From Collinsella sp. (GTDB lineage: Bacteria > Actinomycetota > Coriobacteriia > Coriobacteriales > Coriobacteriaceae), in the NCBI GenBank assembly GCA_018382295.1, contig JAGZQF010000050.1, forward strand, positions 1 through 6,788: a stretch of DNA of 6,788 nucleotides. Reading direction: 5' to 3'. A program made the translations under genes and the position numbers. Shown here one piece after another: positions 1-5,149 of the stretch. The notes under the pieces were generated by a model. The model did not search any database. It worked only from the letters and a program-made list of their open reading frames with translations, and was not told where the DNA came from. Numbering within the stretch: position 1 is the first letter of the stretch; every line of letters begins with the position of its first letter.

Positions 1-86
1 ATTCAGCATCAGGGTAGCGCTGCGACGCGGAAATCGCGCGCCGTTGCCGCGCCCCGCAGTGCCCGCTTCCCCCGAGAACAATTATC

Positions 87-114
87 AGTGCAGGTAGATG
101 CCTTGCACTTTTTT
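87..114 (+). terminator. Possible rho-independent terminator, + strand
   Basis: The arms AGTGCA (87-92) and TGCACT (104-109) pair perfectly. Two further G-C pairs (93-94 with 101-102) follow across a one-base bulge at 103, leaving a loop of about six bases. The hairpin runs straight into six T residues (109-114). The orientation fits a + strand transcript arriving from the left of the window. The stem is short and the gene it would serve is not visible, so confidence is moderate. Confidence 0.42.
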
Positions 115-215
115 GCGAAAAGCCGGCGTGGTTGGAATTTCTCATTTCATCGTAGTAAACCGGCATAGTTTCGTATTTCCAGCAGTTCCAAATTCGTCAA
201 TACGTCGGCGTTTGC

Positions 216-248
216 AAAAAGCCCGACCTCCGTGGGAGATCGGGCTTT
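216..248 (-). terminator. Rho-independent terminator of argS
   Basis: AAAGCCCGA (218-226) pairs with TCGGGCTTT (240-248). After one mismatch (227/239) the inner arms CTCC (228-231) and GGAG (235-238) extend the stem around a three-base GTG loop. Read on the - strand the hairpin is followed by five T residues (complement of 216-220), so it fits the end of argS, whose stop codon lies about 45 bp upstream. Only three T residues follow on the + strand, so activity there would be weaker. Confidence 0.82.
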
Positions 249-293
249 CAAGGCTTAGTTAAACCAAGTCTGTACGGTCAAATGACCCGTAGC

Positions 294-2147
294 TTACATC
301 TGCTCGGGCGCGGAAACGCCAACGAGGGTGAGCACCAGGGCGAGCGTCACACGGACGGCATCGCAAGCGGCCAGACGGGCACGCGAAAGCTCGGGGTCGA
401 CGGGACGGCCCTCGCTCGGCAGCACCTGACAGGCAGCGTAGAAGCTGTGGAAGTCGCCGGCGAGTTCCTCAGCAAAGTGCGTCAGACGGAACGGGGCGCG
501 GTCGCGAGCGCAGCTGGCGATGAGGTCGGTGAGCTCGTTGAGCTTGCGCGAAAGGGCGAGCTCGGTCGGGTCGGTCAGCAGCGAGTAATCGACGTTCTCA
601 CCGATGGCCTTGGCGGCGACGGCCTTCATGCCCATCTCGTCAGCCTGCTCGGGCGTAACGTCAGCGGCACGGCGCAGGATGGAGCACACGCGGGCGTGAG
701 CGTACTGCACGTAGTACACCGGGTTGGAGTTGTCGCGCTTCTTGACGGCCTCAATATCGAAGTCGACCATCTGGTTGGAGCTCTTGGAGATGAGGGTGTA
801 ACGGGCAGCGTCGGAGCCGACCTCGTCGACGAGCTCCTGCAGGGTCACCATGGTGCCCTTACGCTTGGACATACGGACGGGCTTGCCGTTGCGCAGCAGG
901 TTGACGAGCTGGCCCAGCAGAACCTCAAACTTGCCGGGGTAACCCAAGGCATCGCAGACGCAGCGGACGCGCTCGATGTAGCCGTGGTGGTCGGCGCCCC
1001 AGATGTCGATGACGTGGTCGACGCGCTGGAACTTACCCCAGTGATAGGCAACGTCGGAGGCGAAGTAGGTGTACTCGCCGTCGGACTTGATCAGAACGCG
1101 GTCCTTGTCATCGCCCAGGTCGGTGGAGCGGAACCACAGGGCGCCGTCCTTGGTGTAGAGATAGCCCATCTTGTCGAGCTTCTCAAAAGCGCGGTCGACG
1201 GCGGAGGTGCCGGCGGTCTCGCCCTCGGTGTCCTTCACATACAGCGAGCGCTCGGAGAACCAACGATCGAAGTCGCAATTGACGGCGTGGCAGAGGTCGC
1301 GCATGTTGTCGACCATCTTTACATAGCCGCGCTCGCGGAAGCTCTCCATGCGCTTCTGCGGATCGGCGTTGACCCACTTATCGCCGTCGGTGCGCCAGAA
1401 CTCGGCGGCCTCGTCGATGATGTAGTCGCCGCCGTAGGAGTCCTTGCCCAGAGTCTCGGCAAAGTTGTCCTGGTACGGATGGGTCTCGGGGTGCTCGTCG
1501 TTCTCGTCGGCAACAAAGGCGTCGCGGTCTGCGATCAGCAGCTTGTGAGCCTCGTCGATATCCACACCCTGCTTGGCGATGATGTCGGCAAGCTGCATAT
1601 AGCGCGTGCTGATGGAGTTGCCGAAGGTGTTCATCTGAGAGCCGTGGTCGTTGATGTAGAACTCACGCTGGATGTCGTAACCGGCGTGGTCCATAACGCG
1701 GCAGAGCGAGTCGCCCAGCGCGGCCCAGCGGCCGTGGCCGATGTGCATGGGGCCAACTGGGTTGGCGGAAACGAACTCAACCTGGGTCTTCAGGCCACCA
1801 CCGACGTTGGACTTAGCGAAGTCCATACCCTTCTCGCGAGCCTCGCCAAAGATGGCATTCTTGACGGCAACGGAGAGGTAGAAGTTGATGAAGCCGGGGC
1901 CTGCGATCTCGACCTTCTCGATCGCGGGGTCCTCGGGCATATGGGCAACGATGGCCTCGGCGATCTTGCGCGGGGCGCAGTGGGCCAGCTTGGCGGACTT
2001 CAGGGCCATGGTAGAGGTCCACTCGCCATGAGAAGTGTCAGCCGGTCGCTCGATAGCGCAATCGTCAAGTTCAAATGCGGAAAGGTCGCCGGCCTCCTGG
2101 GCCGCAGCAAGCGCAGCGCGTACCAGCTCTTCAATCTTCTCGGGCAT
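294..2147 (-). CDS. argS: Arginyl-tRNA synthetase (class I)
   Basis: Cytoplasmic enzyme that attaches arginine to tRNA-Arg using ATP. The 617-residue length is a little above the usual 550-600 for bacterial ArgS. Visible landmarks: an N-terminal tRNA-recognition domain (about 1-110) ending near IAGPGFINF (81-89); the class I signature ANPVGPMHIGHGR with HIGH at 135-138; the catalytic-core motif DIWGADHHGY (381-390); a KMSKS-type loop written RMSKRKG (425-431); and a C-terminal helical anticodon-binding (DALR) domain with YYVQYAHARVCSILRR near 478-493. The frame is open 129 bp further upstream, but the ATG at 2147 is preferred because it has a strong AAGGAGGA four to five bases upstream, and the extra upstream residues do not resemble ArgS. 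It is transcribed alone, divergently from the CarD-family gene, and is followed by its own terminator. All key motifs are intact. Identification is essentially certain. Confidence 0.97.
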   Translation of the reverse strand: MPEKIEELVRAALAAAQEAGDLSAFELDDCAIERPADTSHGEWTSTMALKSAKLAHCAPRKIAEAIVAHMPEDPAIEKVEIAGPGFINFYLSVAVKNAIFGEAREKGMDFAKSNVGGGLKTQVEFVSANPVGPMHIGHGRWAALGDSLCRVMDHAGYDIQREFYINDHGSQMNTFGNSISTRYMQLADIIAKQGVDIDEAHKLLIADRDAFVADENDEHPETHPYQDNFAETLGKDSYGGDYIIDEAAEFWRTDGDKWVNADPQKRMESFRERGYVKMVDNMRDLCHAVNCDFDRWFSERSLYVKDTEGETAGTSAVDRAFEKLDKMGYLYTKDGALWFRSTDLGDDKDRVLIKSDGEYTYFASDVAYHWGKFQRVDHVIDIWGADHHGYIERVRCVCDALGYPGKFEVLLGQLVNLLRNGKPVRMSKRKGTMVTLQELVDEVGSDAARYTLISKSSNQMVDFDIEAVKKRDNSNPVYYVQYAHARVCSILRRAADVTPEQADEMGMKAVAAKAIGENVDYSLLTDPTELALSRKLNELTDLIASCARDRAPFRLTHFAEELAGDFHSFYAACQVLPSEGRPVDPELSRARLAACDAVRVTLALVLTLVGVSAPEQM

Positions 2148-2150
2148 AGA

Positions 2151-2158
2151 TCCTCCTT
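2151..2158 (-). promoter_or_regulatory. Ribosome binding site that fixes the argS start
   Basis: On the - strand the sequence reads AAGGAGGA, then three bases, then ATG at 2147. This near-perfect Shine-Dalgarno site selects the ATG at 2147 over the in-frame ATG at 2276, which has none. Confidence 0.85.
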
Positions 2159-2214
2159 GTGTTAAAGCCCCCGAGCTCTTGGTCACTCGTAGGGCAAAAG
2201 CCAGAGTTTGTAGC

Positions 2215-2243
2215 ACTCTATCACAAGCGACGGGCACTGTCGC
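2215..2243 (-). promoter_or_regulatory. Candidate argS promoter
   Basis: On the - strand, GCGACA (2243-2238) is followed by a 17-base spacer and TAGAGT (2220-2215), with a TG one base before the -10 (extended -10 form). Matches to consensus are four of six in each box. Transcription would begin near 2208, giving a leader of about 60 bases. The -35 box overlaps the small inverted repeat at 2227-2243. This is pattern matching only. Confidence 0.33.
2227..2243. repeat. Short inverted repeat GCGAC-7-GTCGC upstream of argS
   Basis: GCGAC (2227-2231) and GTCGC (2239-2243) are perfect inverted arms around a 7-base spacer. It overlaps the candidate argS -35 box, so it could be an operator. The arms are short enough for chance, and no T-box consensus is visible in the argS leader. 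Confidence 0.3.
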
Positions 2244-2319
2244 AGGGTAAAGCCAATAGATATTGCATATGCACAAAAATGACTACAGCTTGTATGGAGT
2301 CACTCAAAGATGCCGGTCT

Positions 2320-2338
2320 GCCTGCAGATTATGCAGGC
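2320..2338. repeat. Perfect 7-bp inverted repeat, possible operator
   Basis: GCCTGCA (2320-2326) and TGCAGGC (2332-2338) are perfect inverted arms around GATTA. A related half site, CCTGCAT, occurs at 2414-2420 just upstream of the candidate CarD-gene promoter. No T-tract follows on either strand, which argues against a terminator and leaves a protein-binding site or RNA hairpin as options. Confidence 0.4.
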
Positions 2339-2431
2339 GTTGAAAATGCGTAAAGGTGTGAATGAGCTGCGTCTGTTATCGAATACTCTTACCTATCAGA
2401 GTTGTGTGCTTTTCCTGCATAAAGTAACGGT

Positions 2432-2460
2432 TTGCGCACGTCAGCGTGTTATTCTAGACA
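2432..2460 (+). promoter_or_regulatory. Candidate promoter of the CarD-family gene
   Basis: TTGCGC (2432-2437), 17 bases, then TAGACA (2455-2460). A competing -10, TATTCT (2450-2455), lacks a well-spaced -35. Transcription would start near 2467. An inverted repeat with ATACG/CGTAT arms (2460-2475) sits over the predicted start site and could be an operator. Box scores are weak. Confidence 0.3.
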
Positions 2461-2489
2461 TACGTAAATTCGTATAAGTTGGAGGTAGC

Positions 2490-2975
2490 ATGTTCTCAAT
2501 CGGTCAACACGTCATTCATCCGGGCCAGGGAGTCTGCACCGTCGTCGGTTTTAGGGACGACACACCGCAGCCCATGCTGCTGCTCGAGACCAAGCAGGGA
2601 CATGCGCAGACGATCCTCATGTACCCCGTGGCGCAGGCCGACCGTTTGCACGCCGCCATCTCGCAGCAAGATGCCGAGCACTTGCTGAGCCACTATGACG
2701 AGCTGGAGTGCGACACCTTTACCGAGCGCAACAGCTCACTTGAGGAGACACACTTTAAGCAGCAGCTCAAGCTGGGCGCGCCCGAGACGGTCCGCGTGGC
2801 AAAAACCATGATGCACCGCATTCGCCTGGCCGAGGAAGCTGATAAAAAACCCAGCTCCTACTACATGCGCGTACTCAAGGAGGCCAAACGCCGCTCCATC
2901 GAGGAGTTCGCTGTGGCCTTGGGCGTCACCGAGGAGGACGCCGAAGCCCGCCTAGCCCAAGCCGCCCTCAACTAA
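2490..2975 (+). CDS. CarD/CdnL-family transcriptional regulator
   Basis: Cytoplasmic protein of the family that binds the RNA polymerase beta subunit and stabilises open complexes, classically at rRNA and other growth-related promoters. The 161 residues match the family's usual 150-170. The N-terminal Tudor-like polymerase-interaction domain is visible from residue 1 to about 60, opening with FSIGQHVIHPGQGVCTVVG (2-20), the equivalent of the family's GDxVVYPxHGVG motif. The helical C-terminal half (about 75-160) follows the CarD pattern: a stretch around VRVAKTMMHRIRLAEE (101-116), then SSYYMRVLKEAKRRSIEEFAVALGVTEEDAEARLAQA. GGAGGT (2481-2486) lies three bases before the ATG. It is single, divergent from argS, and ends at the repeat-type terminator 13 bp downstream. 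The family is clear. Which promoters it controls is not, and Coriobacteria can have more than one such gene, so no symbol is given. Confidence 0.88.
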   Translation: MFSIGQHVIHPGQGVCTVVGFRDDTPQPMLLLETKQGHAQTILMYPVAQADRLHAAISQQDAEHLLSHYDELECDTFTERNSSLEETHFKQQLKLGAPETVRVAKTMMHRIRLAEEADKKPSSYYMRVLKEAKRRSIEEFAVALGVTEEDAEARLAQAALN

Positions 2976-2988
2976 CCCATCCGCGCCA

Positions 2989-3029
2989 AAAACCACCACA
3001 AAGGGGACAGGCACCTTTGTGGTGGTTTT
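2989..3029 (+). terminator. Strong terminator after the CarD-family gene, built on a REP-like repeat
   Basis: AAAACCACCACAAAGG (2989-3004) pairs perfectly over 16 bp with the reverse complement at 3014-3029, closing a 9-base loop GGACAGGCA. The right arm ends in TTTT and continues TTTTCTTGTTCT, giving a U-rich tail on the + strand. Five A residues at 2988-2992 allow weak activity on the - strand. Its core is identical to that of the hairpin at 3679-3755. Confidence 0.85.
2996..3022 (+). repeat. REP-like palindromic repeat, copy 1
   Basis: This 27-bp core (CCACAAAGG arm, GGACAGGCA loop, CCTTTGTGG arm) is identical to 3704-3730. Similarity continues outward: CCGCGC then AAAAACC on the left, and GG then TTTTCTTG on the right. 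The one substitution in the flanking stem, A2995-T3023 here versus G3703-C3731 in copy 2, preserves pairing. I recall this GGGGACAGGCACC motif as a dispersed repeat in Coriobacteria, from memory only. Confidence 0.75.
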
Positions 3030-3030
3030 C

Positions 3031-3058
3031 TTGTTCTAGTAGTATTCATTCTTATCGA
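3031..3058 (+). promoter_or_regulatory. Weak candidate promoter of the HD-domain gene
   Basis: TTGTTC (3031-3036), 16 bases, then TATCGA (3053-3058), directly after the preceding terminator and 25 bp before the HD-gene start. The -35 lies in the terminator's T-rich tail, so chance is a real possibility. The terminator between the two genes nonetheless makes an independent promoter likely. Confidence 0.28.
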
Positions 3059-3083
3059 TACCCACGAGCACAAGGAGTCTCCT

Positions 3084-3683
3084 ATGGCAGAGCCGCTTAC
3101 CGCCGGAATCACCCGCGACCGCGCGTTCGAACTGCTCAACGAGCACAACAAGGACCCGTTCCACATCACCCATGGCGAGACAGTCGAGGGCACTATGCGC
3201 TACTTTGCGCGCGAGTTCGACCCCGAGAACGAGGAGTTTTGGGGCATCGTCGGTCTGCTGCACGACCTGGATTGGGAGGAGCATGAGGACGACCCCATTA
3301 ACCACACCATCTATGCTGCCGAGATTCTTGAGGGCGAAGGTGCGTCTCCCGAGCTCATTCGCGCCATCCAGACGCACACGTCGGACTTCAACACCTCACT
3401 ACCCAAGCCCGAGCTGCAGATGGAAAAGATCCTGTTTGCCTGCGATGAGCTCACCGGCCTGATCGGCGCTGCCGTCATCATGCGCCCGAGCAAGAGCGTT
3501 ATGGACTTTACGACTAAGTCGCTCAAGAAGAAGTTCAAGGACAAACGCTTTGCCGCCGGCTGCTCGCGCGACGTGATTTCGCAGGGCGCCGAGATGCTCG
3601 GCTGGGAGCTCCCCGAGCTCTTTGACCGCACCATCGCGGCCATGCAGTCCTTCGCGCCCGATCGCGATACCTTCCAGGCCTAA
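3084..3683 (+). CDS. HD-superfamily hydrolase (predicted phosphohydrolase)
   Basis: A soluble 199-residue protein consisting essentially of one HD domain, a fold that binds divalent metal and usually cleaves phosphate esters or phosphodiesters; the substrate is unknown. The metal-binding pattern is visible: an early histidine in HITHGE (H30), the HD doublet in LLHDLDWE (H60-D61), further histidines at H74 and H98, and the late aspartate in ACDELTGLIGA (D121). No signal peptide, membrane segment, or RelA/SpoT, GGDEF or PAS domain is attached. The length and the LLHDLDWE signature match a widespread class of small stand-alone predicted HD hydrolases in anaerobes. The start is supported by AAGGAG (3072-3077), six bases before the ATG. 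The stop codon lies inside the large inverted repeat shared with proA. The HD assignment is secure; the function is not. Confidence 0.85.
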   Translation: MAEPLTAGITRDRAFELLNEHNKDPFHITHGETVEGTMRYFAREFDPENEEFWGIVGLLHDLDWEEHEDDPINHTIYAAEILEGEGASPELIRAIQTHTSDFNTSLPKPELQMEKILFACDELTGLIGAAVIMRPSKSVMDFTTKSLKKKFKDKRFAAGCSRDVISQGAEMLGWELPELFDRTIAAMQSFAPDRDTFQA

Positions 3684-3755
3684 CGACCGCGCAAGAAAAA
3701 CCGCCACAAAGGGGACAGGCACCTTTGTGGCGGTTTTTCTTGCGCGGTCGTTAGG
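3679..3755. terminator. Bidirectional terminator: 34-bp perfect inverted repeat spanning both stop codons
   Basis: The left arm (3679-3712) and right arm (3722-3755) are perfect reverse complements over 34 bp around the 9-base loop GGACAGGCA (3713-3721). The arms carry five A on the left and five T on the right (3696-3700, 3734-3738), so a U-rich tract ends part of the stem in either direction. The TAA of the HD gene (3681-3683) and the TAA of proA (3753-3751) occupy mirror-image positions, so the palindrome supplies both stops. It should insulate the convergent genes. Ordinary terminators have stems of roughly 7-15 bp, so this length is unusual. Confidence 0.9.
3704..3730 (+). repeat. REP-like palindromic repeat, copy 2
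   Basis: A 27-bp core identical to copy 1 at 2996-3022 and in the same orientation, embedded at the centre of the larger inverted repeat. Outward similarity to copy 1 includes CCGCGC and AAAAACC on the left and TTTTCTTG on the right. Copy 2 contains the AAG on the left arm that copy 1 lacks, so copy 2 looks like the more complete form. Confidence 0.75.
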
Positions 3756-5037
3756 GGCGGACCTGGCCGGTGCCTCGGAGCTTGTATTTGTAGGTAGTGA
3801 GGGCCTCGGCGGCAAAGGGGCCACGGGCGTGGAGCTTTTGGGTCGAGATGCCAATCTCGGCGCCCAGGCCAAACTCGCCGCCGTCAGTGAAGCGCGTGCT
3901 GGCGTTGGCGTACACGGCCGAGGCATCGACCGCATCCAGGAAGCGCTCGCAAGCGTCCGTGTCCTCGGCAACGATGGCCTCGGAGTGCATCGTGCCGTAG
4001 CGATTGATGTGTGCGATGGCCTGGTCCTCGTTTGCCACGACCTTCACGCTCATCTCGAGCGCCAGGTACTCGCGACCCCAGTCCTCCTCAGTCGCGGCGA
4101 CGTAGTCATCGCCCTCCACAAAGCCGGCGTCGGCGCACGCGGCGCACGTGGCCTCGTCGCCGTGAATGAGCACGCCGTGATCGTGCAGCACGGCAACGAC
4201 CGCAGGCAAAAACGCATCGGCCACAGCATGGTCGACCAGCAGCGACTCGGCGGCATTGCACACGCCTACGCGCTGGGTCTTGGCATTAACGATAATGTTG
4301 AGCGCCTTATCAAAGTCGGCGGATTCATGCACGTAGATGTGGCAGTTGCCCGTGCCCGTCTCAATCACCGGCACAAGCGACTCGCGCACGCAGCGCTGGA
4401 TCAGGCCTGCACCGCCGCGCGGAATGAGTACGTCGACAATGCCGCGGAGCTTCATGAACTCGCCAGTGGCCTCGCGGTCGGTGGACTCGATCATCGACAC
4501 GGCCTCGCGCGGGAAGCCCTTGGCCTCGAGCGCATCGGCCAGCAGCTCGGCGATCATGGCACACGAGTGATAGGCCAGCGAGCCGCCGCGCAGAATACAG
4601 GCGTTGCCGGTACGGATGCAGATGCCTGCGGCGTCGGCCGTCACGTTGGGGCGCGCCTCGTAGACCATAGCGACCAGGCCCAGCGGAACACTCACACGGG
4701 TCAGGTCCACGCCGCTTGCAAGCACGCGGTGGTCGAGCACGCGGCCCACGGGATCGGGCAGCTCGGCGAGCTTTTCCAGGCCGGCGGCCATGCCCTCGAC
4801 GCGCTCAGGCGTCAGCAGCAGGCGATCGAGCAGTCCGGCCGAGGTACCCGCATCGCGCGCGGCGGACATGTCGAGCTCGTTGGCGGCGACGATGGAGTCG
4901 ACACCGTTGCGCAGTGCTGCGGCCATGGCGCGCACGGCCTCCTGGCGCTGCTCATCGCTCGCCGTGGCAAGCGAGGCCGACGCTGCCTTGGCGGCAACGG
5001 CAAGATCGTGGACATACGTGGCTATATCGACCGACAT
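3751..5037 (-). CDS. proA: Gamma-glutamyl phosphate reductase
   Basis: Cytoplasmic NADPH-dependent enzyme of proline synthesis; it reduces gamma-glutamyl phosphate made by ProB to glutamate semialdehyde, which cyclises towards proline. The 428 residues match the family's usual 410-430 or so. Visible features are typical of the aldehyde-dehydrogenase fold: PLGLVAMVYEARPNVTADAAG (118-138), the nucleotide-site region CILRGG (147-152), VPVIETGTGNCHIYV (222-236), the catalytic cysteine in QRVGVCNAAESLLV (C260), and the C-terminal signature FGLGAEIGISTQKLHARGP followed by EALTTYKY. The start is chosen by family fit; a clear AGGAG lies at 5054-5050, an unusually long 12 bases upstream, with a purine-rich GAAAGGG closer in. 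proB is not adjacent; the neighbours are a convergent HD hydrolase and a divergent S33 peptidase. Its stop codon lies in the shared inverted repeat. All key motifs are intact. Confidence 0.96.
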   Translation of the reverse strand: MSVDIATYVHDLAVAAKAASASLATASDEQRQEAVRAMAAALRNGVDSIVAANELDMSAARDAGTSAGLLDRLLLTPERVEGMAAGLEKLAELPDPVGRVLDHRVLASGVDLTRVSVPLGLVAMVYEARPNVTADAAGICIRTGNACILRGGSLAYHSCAMIAELLADALEAKGFPREAVSMIESTDREATGEFMKLRGIVDVLIPRGGAGLIQRCVRESLVPVIETGTGNCHIYVHESADFDKALNIIVNAKTQRVGVCNAAESLLVDHAVADAFLPAVVAVLHDHGVLIHGDEATCAACADAGFVEGDDYVAATEEDWGREYLALEMSVKVVANEDQAIAHINRYGTMHSEAIVAEDTDACERFLDAVDASAVYANASTRFTDGGEFGLGAEIGISTQKLHARGPFAAEALTTYKYKLRGTGQVRP

Positions 5038-5149
5038 GGGCGGCCCTTTCTCCTAGAAGTTTGCAACAATGGTAGCCGATTTGCGCATGGCCTCGCCCGC
5101 GGCGGTAGAATTGGTCAACCCGAAACACCGCAACGAACGGAAGACTCAC
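5038..5149. promoter_or_regulatory. Divergent promoter region of proA and the S33 peptidase
   Basis: 112 bp between two divergent start codons, so promoters of both genes must overlap or abut. On the + strand TAGAAT (5106-5111) is a five-of-six -10 match, with TTGCGC (5081-5086) upstream at a long 19-base spacing. On the - strand I see only a weak TACCAT (5075-5070) -10 candidate and no good -35. GGAAG (5139-5143) serves as the peptidase ribosome binding site. The motif TTTGCGCA (5080-5087) also occurs upstream of the CarD-family gene (2431-2438). Confidence 0.45.

Larger units (their letters stand above)
1..293. other. Non-coding or unresolved left edge
   Basis: No gene can be called here. 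On the + strand one frame closes at the TAG at 15-17 and another at 95-97, so the 3' end of a + strand gene lying left of the window is possible. On the - strand a frame is open from a TTG at 81-79 to position 1 (27 codons, with an internal ATG at 9-7), but neither start has a convincing ribosome binding site and the peptide is not recognisable. A GATAAT hexamer on the - strand (86-81) and TTGACG at 200-195 look promoter-like individually but have no well-spaced partners. Apart from the two terminators listed separately I see nothing else. The stretch 81-220 is visibly more A/T-rich than the genes, as expected for intergenic DNA. Confidence 0.5.
2148..2489. other. Divergent intergenic region between argS and the CarD-family gene
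   Basis: 342 bp of relatively A/T-rich DNA separates the two divergent start codons. It carries the argS leader and candidate promoter on the left, a 7-bp-arm inverted repeat near the middle (2320-2338), a perfect 10-bp palindrome TGCATATGCA (2264-2273), and the candidate CarD-gene promoter on the right. A 24-codon frame (2279-2353, +, ATG to TAA) is present but has no ribosome binding site. I looked for tRNA-like folds and for the T-box AGGGTGG signature and saw neither. The region is long for divergent housekeeping promoters, so extra regulatory sites are plausible. Confidence 0.6.

Noticed and set aside
172..200. Promoter on the - strand (TTGACG at 200-195)
   Set aside because: The -35-like box is good but no acceptable -10 lies 16-18 bp downstream, and no gene start is visible to the left.
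282..2165. 627-codon open frame on the + strand opposite argS
   Set aside because: It lies antisense to an unmistakable argS in G/C-rich DNA, where the opposite strand stays open because codons such as TTA, CTA and TCA are rare. Its translation is low-complexity (Gly, Val, Leu, His rich) and has no recognisable domain.
2148..2276. N-terminal extension of argS starting at the ATG at 2276
   Set aside because: The 43 extra residues do not resemble ArgS, no ribosome binding site precedes 2276, and the ATG at 2147 has a near-perfect one.
2148..2276. T-box riboswitch in the argS leader
   Set aside because: Aminoacyl-tRNA synthetase genes often have one, but the conserved AGGGTGG-type T-box sequence and a following terminator are absent, and the likely leader is too short.
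3036..3377. 113-codon open frame on the - strand opposite the HD gene
   Set aside because: Antisense shadow of a gene with intact HD motifs, and no ribosome binding site.
2985..3755. CRISPR array suggested by repeated 27-bp cores
   Set aside because: Only two copies about 680 bp apart with a whole gene between them, each at a gene end and palindromic with terminator form. There is no regular spacer pattern and no cas gene.
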